Positions 1 to 5,915 of a stretch of 10,584 nt of DNA are shown piece by piece. The stretch spans positions 1 to 10,584 of the forward strand of contig CALVEE010000008.1 of the NCBI GenBank assembly GCA_944326495.1. Reading direction: 5' to 3'. Each line of letters starts with the position of its first letter. The stretch's first letter is position 1. The notes under the pieces are model-generated. The model was not told where the DNA came from. It searched no databases and saw only the letters and a program-made list of their open reading frames with translations. A program made the position numbers and the translations under genes. This DNA is from Candidatus Gastranaerophilales bacterium. Its GTDB lineage: Bacteria; Cyanobacteriota; Vampirovibrionia; Gastranaerophilales; Gastranaerophilaceae.

Positions 1-50
1 ATTCTATGATAACACATATATAGTGCGAGTTTCAAGTCCTTAAGAAAAAT

Positions 51-100
51 AACCCCTCATCCGGGCTCCGCCCACCTTCTCCCACAAGGGGAGAAGGGTT
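51..100. repeat. Pyrimidine-rich palindromic repeat (hairpin 75-97)
   Basis: A 9-bp perfect stem, CCTTCTCCC (75-83) with GGGAGAAGG (89-97), closes a 5-nt loop. An outer AACCC (51-55) can pair alternatively with GGGTT (96-100). A similar design, CCCTCA-type sequence next to a CTCTCCC/GGGAGAG hairpin, recurs in opposite orientation at 4377-4450. This suggests a dispersed intergenic repeat family and not a terminator, because no T-tract follows on either strand. The function is unknown. Confidence 0.55.
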
Positions 101-105
101 AAAAC

Positions 106-120
106 GCGCTAGTTTAGCGC
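106..120. repeat. Short hairpin GCGCT/AGCGC
   Basis: A perfect 5-bp inverted repeat (106-110 with 116-120) closes a 5-nt loop immediately downstream of the pyrimidine-rich hairpin. It may be part of the same repeat element. No T-tract follows it. Positions 121-227 show only weak pairings and nothing I can name. Confidence 0.35.
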
Positions 121-227
121 ATCTTGATACTTTCCACTAAGACTGCAGAAGCTGGCCAGACGGCCTGATGAGGGCGTAAGCCTCTATCCCTCTTATACTC
201 TTCATTCCATCCCTAGTATTTACCCCT

Positions 228-257
228 AATGTAACACAATATGTATTATGTTACATT
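228..257. promoter_or_regulatory. 30-bp near-perfect palindrome AATGTAACA...TGTTACATT
   Basis: The outer 9 bp on each side are perfect complements, and 13 of the 15 arm positions match. A further half-site, AATGTTACAC, follows at 259-268. This arrangement resembles a dimeric regulator operator with an extra half-site, but no gene start lies close on either strand, so the target is unclear. A cruciform or repeat remnant is an alternative reading. Confidence 0.4.
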
Positions 258-289
258 CAATGTTACACTTTGAAACAATTAAAGAGTTC

Positions 290-616
290 TTAATTTTCCC
301 CTTGTGGTGCTGCCATTGAGGCTGACTTGTAGTTATAATTTTAACTCAGAGTTTAAGCTAATATCAGCCGACCATTTATTTACGTGCGTAGCTTCGAGTT
401 TAAATTTTTTTCTTGCATTGCAGCCATTGAGGCTGACTTGTAGTTATAGTTTCAACTTGGGGGGTTACACTAATGTCAGCCGACCAGTCTCCTACGTGCG
501 TAGCTTCGAGTTTAAATTTTTCTCTTGTCGTGCTGCCATTGAGGCTGACTTGTAGTTATAGTTTCAACTTGGGGGGTTACACTAATGTCAGCCGACCAGT
601 CTCCTACGTGCGTAGC
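290..616. repeat. Three-copy tandem repeat, unit about 111-112 bp
   Basis: GCCATTGAGGCTGAC begins at 312, 423 and 535, giving periods of 111 and 112 bp. Copies 2 and 3 are identical over 82 bp (423-504 and 535-616). Copy 1 keeps both ends but differs in its middle. Each unit carries an inverted pair GGCTGAC/GTCAGCC (431-437 with 475-481; 543-549 with 587-593; one pair lost in copy 1 at 320-326/363-369). A second short hairpin around TACGTGCGTA lies at the unit's right end. The spacer between units is an AT-rich 30-bp stretch. Open frames across the array are not credible genes, because the 112-bp step shifts the reading frame. The unit is too long and its spacers too similar for a CRISPR array. 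Confidence 0.85.
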
Positions 617-689
617 ACCTGCCTCCTGCATATGGATGATTTTATTTATCTTAGGCTTTAGAAAATAAAAAAAATGCCGATATATTTAG

Positions 690-766
690 TATGGAAAACT
701 TTAGAGGTTTTTCATACCTCCTCCCCAAGTCTGGTAGCCGTTCTCATAAGAAACGGCTTTTTTTTT
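690..766 (+). ncRNA. Candidate small RNA with C-rich single-stranded segment
   Basis: On the plus strand an 11-bp hairpin with one G:U pair (689-699 with 707-717) is followed by an unpaired stretch containing ACCTCCTCCCC (716-726). A terminator hairpin with a T-tract (736-766) comes next. Hairpin, C-rich linker, then terminator is a common layout of bacterial trans-acting small RNAs, and the linker is complementary to GGAGG-type ribosome binding sites. A possible promoter is TTTAGA (657-662), an 18-bp spacer and TATATT (681-686). The predicted start near 693 would trim the first hairpin slightly. No RNA family was recognised, and expression is inference only. Confidence 0.3.
736..766 (+). terminator. 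Rho-independent terminator, plus strand
   Basis: Stem AGCCGTT (736-742) pairs with AACGGCT (752-758), followed by a nine-base T run (758-766). The T-tract lies on the plus-strand side, so it ends transcription coming from the left, where no protein gene is visible. For the minus-strand muramidase gene that stops at 765 the same hairpin lacks a following U-run, so it would work poorly in that direction. Confidence 0.75.
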
Positions 767-1667
767 ATGCAAATGCTTTCAAATTCTTATCAGCATAGTC
801 GTCAAGATTACTTACCCTGTTTTTCCAGCCCTTAAGAAATTTTGCCTTAGAAGGGTTATTAGCAGCTATACTTTCATAGCGCTTAAGCCTTAACTCCTTG
901 AACTTGTCTGCGTCATTCCCGCACTGGCTTAAAAGTTTTTTAGCAGCGCCTACTCCCATATTAACCGCAGTATCAAAGACCTGGAATGCAAGTACCGGAT
1001 CCTTTATCTTATCCGCCCCGCTTTTTACATAATACATATCATAATAAATTTCTCTTGTTTCGTCCAGAGTCAGCTCCTTAACGTCTCTCGGCTGCAAGCC
1101 CTTGTTCTTACGATAAGTATCGTATGTTGATTGTCTTACGCCTCTGTTTCCGGCCTCTCCTGCATCATTCGCTACATATCCGCCTTCAGATTTCAGGACA
1201 AAATCCAGCATCTTATTGAACGCTGTATTATCATTTTTTACAGTATTAACAGCTTGTTTCTCTGACTGCACAAAAGGTTTATCTTCTTTTTCTTCGTTTT
1301 CACTTACCCCGGGAGAGGATTTTGACTGTGGAAGTGATGTTTTTTCAAAGCTGTCAACCGGGCTTTGTATAAATTGATTTTGTTTATTATAATTATCCCA
1401 AACATTATCTGTCTGAAACAGCTTAGTCAAATCCATATTCATATTAAACGAAGGCATAGCTATATCGGGCATAAGCGGATAAAAACTTCCTGTCATAACT
1501 GTAGGAGTAAGAAATATACTGCCCGCAAAAGGATTAAATCCGCCAAACATGAAAGGATTACCCCACATCGGGCTAAAACCGCCCCAGCAGCCAAAAAACG
1601 GACTGTTCCCGAACATTCCGTGCATAAAACCGTGTGTAAAATTGTGCCAAAAATTATGTGCGCTCAT
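765..1667 (-). CDS. GH108-like N-acetylmuramidase with F/G/M-rich N-terminal extension
   Basis: This 300-residue protein is probably a peptidoglycan hydrolase. Residues about 148-220 match the GH108 lysozyme family style: a helix leading to EGGY, with E161 the expected catalytic acid, then NRGVRQSTYDTYR. Residues about 225-290 resemble the small peptidoglycan-binding domain that follows it in this family (FDTAVNMGVGAAKKLL, then NPSKAKFLKGWKNRV). Residues 1-75 are rich in Phe, Gly, Met, Pro and Trp, followed by a charged Ser/Glu/Lys linker (about 100-147). The family is usually phage-like and about 170-200 residues long, so the N-terminal 145 residues are an addition. There is no classical signal peptide, so how it reaches the wall is unclear. 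The start ATG (1665-1667) has only a weak GGA upstream. It stands alone, divergent from ftsH. Confidence 0.8.
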   Translation of the reverse strand: MSAHNFWHNFTHGFMHGMFGNSPFFGCWGGFSPMWGNPFMFGGFNPFAGSIFLTPTVMTGSFYPLMPDIAMPSFNMNMDLTKLFQTDNVWDNYNKQNQFIQSPVDSFEKTSLPQSKSSPGVSENEEKEDKPFVQSEKQAVNTVKNDNTAFNKMLDFVLKSEGGYVANDAGEAGNRGVRQSTYDTYRKNKGLQPRDVKELTLDETREIYYDMYYVKSGADKIKDPVLAFQVFDTAVNMGVGAAKKLLSQCGNDADKFKELRLKRYESIAANNPSKAKFLKGWKNRVSNLDDYADKNLKAFA

Positions 1668-1743
1668 AAATAATATCCGTTTAATAATATAAAGTATTTT
1701 CTTTATAAAAAATTGCCTGACAGTAAATAAAAATTTACATTTA

Positions 1744-1752
1744 TGTTATAAT
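1744..1752 (+). promoter_or_regulatory. Extended -10 promoter for ftsH
   Basis: TGTTATAAT gives a TG, one base, then a perfect TATAAT (1747-1752). No good -35 lies at the usual distance, which fits an extended -10 promoter. Transcription would start near 1759, leaving a leader of about 30 nt before the ftsH ATG at 1788. The ribosome binding site AAGGAG lies at 1778-1783. Confidence 0.6.
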
Positions 1753-1787
1753 ATAGAAAACAGAGGAGAGATGTTAGAAGGAGAATT

Positions 1788-3707
1788 ATGAACAAAAATC
1801 AATCAATCGGGATGTACGTAATACTTGGGATAATGATTTTGGCATTCATTTCAATGTTGTTTTCCGGCCCGACTTCCAGTACACAAGAGATTTCATACAC
1901 GGCTTTTTTACAAAAAGTTGAAAACAAAGAAATAAAAAGCGTTGATATGGGAAAAGATTCTCTGATTGCGCTTCCTGTTAACCAGCCGGAAGCGGAGAAA
2001 AAAACAACGGCAAATCCTTTATACGGAGAAGTTAAACCGCCTAAATTACAGTACAAAGTAGTTCTTCCTGAAAATTCTGATGTTCTTAATAAATTAGAAG
2101 AAAATAACGTTGAAATCAGTGCCAAAAGAGCAAGCGACTCCGGTTCTGCATTTGGAATAGGTTCTTCTCTTATTACCATACTCCTTGTTTTAGGATTTAT
2201 TATGCTTATCATAAAATCAATACAGGCAGGCGGAGCGCAGGCAATGTCTTTTGGTAAAAGCAGAGCGAAAATGCTTATGGACAGCAAGGTTAAGACAACT
2301 TTTGCTGACGTTGCAGGTATTGATGAAGAAAGAAAAGAGCTTGAAGAAATCGTTGATTTTCTTAAGCATTCGGATAAATATGTTAAATTGGGCGCAAAAA
2401 TCCCTAAAGGCGTTCTTCTTGTAGGCTCGCCCGGTACCGGTAAAACCTTGATGGCAAAAGCAGTAGCCGGAGAAGCCGGAGTGCCGTTCTTCTCCATAAG
2501 CGGCTCCGATTTTGTAGAGATGTTCGTAGGTGTCGGTGCTTCCAGAGTTAGAGATCTTTTTGAGCAGGCTAAAAAACATCAGCCCTGCATTGTATTTATT
2601 GATGAAATAGATGCTGTAGGACGTCAAAGAGGTGCCGGCTTAGGCGGCGGACACGACGAAAGAGAACAGACTCTTAACCAGCTCCTTGTTGAGATGGACG
2701 GGTTTGATGAAAATACTAATATAATTATTCTTGCGGCTACTAACAGGCCTGATATCTTAGATAACGCACTTTTAAGACCGGGAAGATTTGACAGGCAGAT
2801 TGTTATTAATAAACCGGACGTTTTAGGACGCGAGCAGATTTTGAATGTTCATGCTAAAAACAAACCGCTTTCTAAAGAAGTTGATTTAAAAACTCTTGCA
2901 AAGCGTACTCCCGGGTTTACCGGTGCAGATTTACAGAACCTTTTGAATGAAGCTGCTCTTTTAGCTGCAAGACATGATAAATCTGAAATTGAAATGCCGG
3001 ATTTAGAAGAAGCGATTGATAAAGTTATGGCAGGGCCTGAAAAGAAAAGCCGGATTATTTCGGACGAGGAAAAAGAAAATACAGCTTACCATGAAGTCGG
3101 TCATGCGCTGCTTGCAAAATTGCTTAAGAATTGCGATCCGCTGCATAAAGTATCTATTATTCCACGCGGAATGGCACTGGGAATTACACTGACCCTTCCT
3201 GAAAAAGACCATCTTACAATGCGGAAAAACCAGCTGCTGGATAGAATTACAATGATACTTGGCGGACGTGTTGCAGAAGAATTAATTTATGGGAAAGATA
3301 ACGTCACAACAGGCGCGTCTAATGACTTGGAAAAAGTTTCCTCGCTTGCAAGAAGTATGGTCACAACTTACGGTATGAGCGATAAGATGGGAAATCTTGC
3401 TTATGGAAAAGATCAGGAACATGTATTTATGGGCAGGAATTTTGGCAACACCAGAGATTTCTCGGAAGAGATTGCGGCTGATATTGATAAAGAAGTCAAA
3501 AAAATTGTTGATGCACAATATGACCACGCCAAAGAACTCTTAAGCCAAAACAGAGATATGCTCGAATACATTGCAAAAAATCTTCTTGAAAAAGAGACTC
3601 TTGATGAAAAAGAATTTGAAGATTTAATGCGCGATGTAAGAGTACAGAGAGGAGAAATCAGCGCTGTAGAAGCAGAAGGAATAGAAGGAGAGCAGAATAA
3701 TGGATAG
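1788..3707 (+). CDS. ftsH: ATP-dependent zinc metalloprotease FtsH
   Basis: This membrane-anchored AAA+ protease (639 residues, normal length) degrades misfolded membrane proteins and selected soluble regulators as a hexamer. In order: TM segment about 8-26; extracytoplasmic domain about 30-120; TM2 about 127-145; AAA module with Walker A GSPGTGKT (213-220; the family usually has GPPGTGKT), pore motif FVG (246-248), Walker B IVFIDE (268-273) and second region of homology with RPGRFDRQ (330-337); then the peptidase with zinc motif HEVGH (435-439) and the likely third zinc ligand D513 in SNDL. ATG 1788 has AAGGAG 5 nt upstream. It is the first gene of a two-gene unit and overlaps the next gene by 8 bp. 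A short frame, MLEGEL (1771-1791), ends on the ftsH start codon. Confidence 0.97.
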   Translation: MNKNQSIGMYVILGIMILAFISMLFSGPTSSTQEISYTAFLQKVENKEIKSVDMGKDSLIALPVNQPEAEKKTTANPLYGEVKPPKLQYKVVLPENSDVLNKLEENNVEISAKRASDSGSAFGIGSSLITILLVLGFIMLIIKSIQAGGAQAMSFGKSRAKMLMDSKVKTTFADVAGIDEERKELEEIVDFLKHSDKYVKLGAKIPKGVLLVGSPGTGKTLMAKAVAGEAGVPFFSISGSDFVEMFVGVGASRVRDLFEQAKKHQPCIVFIDEIDAVGRQRGAGLGGGHDEREQTLNQLLVEMDGFDENTNIIILAATNRPDILDNALLRPGRFDRQIVINKPDVLGREQILNVHAKNKPLSKEVDLKTLAKRTPGFTGADLQNLLNEAALLAARHDKSEIEMPDLEEAIDKVMAGPEKKSRIISDEEKENTAYHEVGHALLAKLLKNCDPLHKVSIIPRGMALGITLTLPEKDHLTMRKNQLLDRITMILGGRVAEELIYGKDNVTTGASNDLEKVSSLARSMVTTYGMSDKMGNLAYGKDQEHVFMGRNFGNTRDFSEEIAADIDKEVKKIVDAQYDHAKELLSQNRDMLEYIAKNLLEKETLDEKEFEDLMRDVRVQRGEISAVEAEGIEGEQNNG

Positions 3708-4200
3708 AGATGAACTAATCTTTAATGAGTATAAATCATACTGTGAACAAAAAGAAAATTTCATTGACAGAAATTTCTCTACAAATAAATTCTATATAAC
3801 TGCCGTTGTTGTATTGATTTTTGCAATGATATATACGAGCAATGTTGTTTTTCTCGACAAAATATCGGCAACTCTTGTATTTGCGCTTCTCGGAGTCTCT
3901 GTGAGTGCTCTCTGGTGGATGAATGTTGATTCTTATAATACTCTTATAAAAATCAAATACTCGGAAGTAATAGAAAAAATAGAAGAAAAACTTCCGGTAA
4001 AACCTTTTACGGATGAGTATGCAGGAATTGCAGAGAGCAGAAAAAACAAAGTTTTTATGTTCTCTGATATCCAGAAACTAATCGCAGCAGGTGCGGCTTT
4101 ATTCTTCTTTGCTGTATGTATAAGTGAAATTACTCCAATTGTAGCTGCGGCTTTTAATAAAGCAGTTGATTTATTGCTAAAAATAAAGGGCGGAATATAA
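3700..4200 (+). CDS. RipA-like small integral membrane protein
   Basis: This 166-residue protein has an N-terminal cytoplasmic-looking helix (1-29), two adjacent TM segments (about 31-51 and 55-74), a soluble central part and a third hydrophobic segment (about 125-150). The stretch SALWWMNVDSYNTLIKIKYS, followed by IEEKLPVKPFTDEY, resembles the RipA family of octameric membrane proteins (known from Francisella) as I recall it; this rests on motif style only. The ATG at 3700 lies inside the end of ftsH (8-bp overlap), with AAGGAG at 3685-3690, so translation is probably coupled to ftsH. The pairing suggests a role in membrane homeostasis or in modulating or delivering substrates to FtsH. That role is inference. 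No clear terminator follows. Confidence 0.7.
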   Translation: MDRDELIFNEYKSYCEQKENFIDRNFSTNKFYITAVVVLIFAMIYTSNVVFLDKISATLVFALLGVSVSALWWMNVDSYNTLIKIKYSEVIEKIEEKLPVKPFTDEYAGIAESRKNKVFMFSDIQKLIAAGAALFFFAVCISEITPIVAAAFNKAVDLLLKIKGGI

Positions 4201-4273
4201 TCTTATACTATTTGTTGCCGGGTTTAGGGATAGCTGTTCGATAAAAGAATTGTATTCTGCAAAACTAATTAAA

Positions 4274-4307
4274 ATCAGTTACAGTCAGGCAGTGTCGGAT
4301 CTATTCT
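4274..4307. repeat. Dispersed GTCAGGC repeat, copy 1
   Basis: CAGTTACAGTCAGGCAGTG followed by ATCTATTC matches, with a few changes, the copy at 9147-9178 (CAGTTAATGTCAGGCGGTG then ATCTATTC). Only one arm of the palindrome is intact here. It belongs to a family of related intergenic copies in this window. Confidence 0.5.
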
Positions 4308-4376
4308 GCTCATAGACACTAATCAGCACCCACTCCAGTTGGCACTGTTGTCCAAATAAAAACAAAAAGTACGTTT

Positions 4377-4450
4377 TCCTCTCCCTGCGGGAGAGGAGCA
4401 GCCGTGTTTGAGGCCATGCCGAAAACTACGGATGCGGTGAGGGGGCTGTC
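4377..4450. repeat. Pyrimidine-rich palindromic repeat, second copy (hairpin 4377-4397)
   Basis: TCCTCTCCC (4377-4385) and GGGAGAGGA (4389-4397) form a 9-bp stem with a 3-nt loop. On the opposite strand the flank reads CCCCCTCACCGCATCCG (about 4430-4446), so the layout mirrors 51-100 in reverse orientation. There is no T-tract and no gene end close enough to call it a terminator. Confidence 0.5.
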
Positions 4451-4529
4451 TGTAGGAACAAACAAAAAATTATAAAGTGAATTTAAAATAACAGTTGGTT
4501 TAAATAATATAATTATAAGTTATTGTTAA

Positions 4530-4571
4530 GCAAGAGTTAATGTCAGGCACTGCCTGACCTACTGTTCTTGC
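4530..4571. repeat. Dispersed GTCAGGC palindrome, copy 2, with outer stem
   Basis: The core GTCAGGCA-C-TGCCTGAC (4542-4558) is a perfect 8-bp inverted repeat around one base. Flanks GCAAGA (4530-4535) and TCTTGC (4566-4571) add a 6-bp outer stem. The core and its inner flanks, GTTAAT on the left and CTACT on the right, are the reverse complement of 9061-9088 apart from the central bases. The two copies therefore lie in opposite orientation about 4.5 kb apart. Confidence 0.75.
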
Positions 4572-4603
4572 GTTTCTCCCTTATGGGATAGCACCCACCC
4601 AAG

Positions 4604-4623
4604 CCCTCCCTCACTAGGGAGGG
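4604..4623. repeat. Perfect hairpin CCCTCCCT/AGGGAGGG
   Basis: An 8-bp perfect stem with a 4-nt loop (CACT). It lacks a T-tract on either strand, so it is unlikely to be an intrinsic terminator. It resembles the two other pyrimidine-rich hairpins (75-97, 4377-4397) in composition, but its loop and flanks differ. Confidence 0.5.
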
Positions 4624-4643
4624 GTGACTGTGCACTTGGTTTT

Positions 4644-4691
4644 CTTATTCACTTATTCACTTATTGACTTATTTACTTATTTACTTATTTA
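4644..4691. repeat. Octanucleotide tandem repeat, six copies of CTTATTNA
   Basis: Six consecutive 8-bp units: CTTATTCA twice, CTTATTGA once and CTTATTTA three times, running into a degenerate CTAGTTAG. The single variable base follows a clear left-to-right order, as expected from slippage expansion. It lies in the gene-free spacer about 295 bp before the sigma factor gene. Confidence 0.85.
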
Positions 4692-4695
4692 CTAG

Positions 4696-4726
4696 TTAGT
4701 AGGTCAAACACTCCCTGACTGTAAGT
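4696..4726. repeat. Dispersed GTCAGGC repeat, degenerate copy 3
   Basis: TTAGTAGGTCA at 4696-4706, then CCCTGACTGTAAGTT at 4712-4726, keeps the two ends of the copy at 9061-9088 (AGTAGGTCA and CTGACATTAAC) but has a changed centre. It has the same orientation as 9061-9088. Confidence 0.4.
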
Positions 4727-4756
4727 TATTGTCAAGAAGGTATGCACAGCTGACAA

Positions 4757-4890
4757 AACCCCTTACGGGTCTGCCCCCTCACCAAGAATTTCTAATACTC
4801 AACTGGCGTTTCGTATTGAAATTCTATCCTCTGTGAGCGTGGAGCAAACTCTCGCAAGGGCAAAGATTATCGCCGTGGTCGGTTACTTGG
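4757..4890. repeat. Structured hairpin-rich intergenic element upstream of the sigma gene
   Basis: A first small stem, ACCC/GGGT, lies near 4758-4770. A 13-bp stem with one bulged base follows: AGAATTTCTAATAC (4785-4798) with GTATTGAAATTCT (4813-4825), enclosing a 14-nt loop. A third weaker stem pairs the region around 4836-4843 with 4850-4856 (GCG...CGC). The order of stems could mean a structured RNA or a mobile palindromic element. It ends about 95 bp before the sigma factor start. I cannot assign it to a known riboswitch. Confidence 0.4.
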
Positions 4891-4972
4891 GCATACCTGA
4901 TCAACAATAAACCCTTTTAAAAAAATTATGGAACTTTTTTTTATCTTTTTCGTCTTAATGATTAGAATAGAT

Positions 4973-4977
4973 GGAGG
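4973..4977 (+). promoter_or_regulatory. Ribosome binding site deciding the sigma-factor start
   Basis: GGAGG sits 8 nt before ATG 4986. An upstream in-frame ATG at 4971 overlaps this site and has no ribosome binding site of its own, so 4986 is preferred as the start. A TAGAAT at 4963-4968 could be a -10 element, but it would leave almost no leader and has no -35 partner, so I do not call a promoter. Confidence 0.7.
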
Positions 4978-4985
4978 AGATAACT

Positions 4986-5915
4986 ATGTCGAGAGCTATG
5001 AATAGTAATCTGGAATTTATTGATACCAGTGAGATGGAAGCTGATTTACCCAGAACATTTAGCACAATCGTTAATAATGATGATATTTTGCAGATGTATC
5101 TGAAAGAAATCGGTAGAAAAAAGATGTTATCAAAAATGGAAGAAGTTGAACTCGGAAGAAAAATTCAGGAGGGAAGCCAAAGAGAAAAAGATGAAGCTAA
5201 AAAACAATTAGTGCAGGCTAATTTGAGACTTGTTGTAAGCATTGCAAAAAAATACATCGGTCAGGGAGTATTGTTTATGGATTTAGTTCAGGAGGGTTCT
5301 TTGGGATTAATCAAGGCAGCAGAAAAGTTTGATTACAAAAAGAATTTTAAATTTTCGACTTATGCGACCTGGTGGATTAAACAAACTATTATAAGAGCGA
5401 TTTCAAATCATTCAAGGACTATTAGAATTCCGGTACACATGTTAGAAAAAATCAGAAAATATAAAAAAGCCTGTTCAATTGCTTTGGGGGACGAAAATCT
5501 TGAGCCTGATGACGAGACAATTTCTAAGCTTTCCGGACTTGATACCAGAAAAATTAATGAGGTTAAAAGTGCTCTTAAAAAAGAGCCTGTAAGCCTTGAT
5601 ACGTATGTTACGGATGATTTATGCATTCAGGATTATGTTGAAGATACTTCTTATTCTTCGCCGGAAAATAATGCTCAAAAAATCTTGAGACAAAAAGATA
5701 TTAACCGGCTGCTGAAAGTTTTGGATAAACGGGAGCAGGAAATAATAAAAAGAAGGTTCGGAATTGATAGTGAGGAACCTAAAACTCTGGAGCAGATAGG
5801 GAATGCGTTAGGGTTTTCTAAGGAAAGAATAAGGCAGCTTGAAAATATTGCGCTTCAAAAATTGAGGAAAGTTGAGCGGGTGGAGAATTTAAGAACTTAT
5901 ATTGATGAAGAGTGA
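4986..5915 (+). CDS. RNA polymerase sigma factor, sigma-70 family (RpoD-like, short, group 2 type)
   Basis: This 309-residue sigma-70 factor directs RNA polymerase to promoters. Regions seen: 1.2 (DDILQMYLKEIG, about 32-43); 2.1-2.3 (NLRLVVSIAKKY through FSTYATWW, 79-130); 2.4 (IKQTIIRAISNHSRTIRIPVH, 131-151); region 3 (about 152-205); region 4 with helix-turn-helix TLEQIGNALGFSKERIRQLE (267-286). The acidic region 1.1 of full primary sigmas is absent, which fits a group 2 or small primary factor. In region 2.4 the glutamine used in -10 recognition is kept (Q133), but the position matching E. coli T440 is Ile (I136), so -10 preference may differ. It converges on the next gene with a 19-bp overlap of coding ends. 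Confidence 0.93.
   Translation: MSRAMNSNLEFIDTSEMEADLPRTFSTIVNNDDILQMYLKEIGRKKMLSKMEEVELGRKIQEGSQREKDEAKKQLVQANLRLVVSIAKKYIGQGVLFMDLVQEGSLGLIKAAEKFDYKKNFKFSTYATWWIKQTIIRAISNHSRTIRIPVHMLEKIRKYKKACSIALGDENLEPDDETISKLSGLDTRKINEVKSALKKEPVSLDTYVTDDLCIQDYVEDTSYSSPENNAQKILRQKDINRLLKVLDKREQEIIKRRFGIDSEEPKTLEQIGNALGFSKERIRQLENIALQKLRKVERVENLRTYIDEE

Noticed and set aside
164..182. Hammerhead-like core CTGATGA followed by a small GC stem with a GTAA loop
   Set aside because: The required GAAA strand after stem II and a cleavage-site triplet in a closing helix are missing.
290..616. CRISPR array
   Set aside because: Only three units, far too long (111 bp), and the spacers between units are near-identical AT-rich stretches and not unique sequences.
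304..661. Two overlapping open frames across the tandem array, repeating peptides such as LRLTCSYSFNLGGYTNVS
   Set aside because: They mirror the DNA repeat, lack ribosome binding sites, and the 111/112-bp periods shift frame between copies, so selection for a protein is not seen.
1799..2627. Minus-strand open frames opposite ftsH
   Set aside because: They are shadows of a clear FtsH gene, with no ribosome binding sites and no recognisable domains.
4247..4259. Hairpin AGAAT-TGT-ATTCT after the RipA-like gene as a terminator
   Set aside because: Only a 5-bp AT-rich stem with no T-tract following it.
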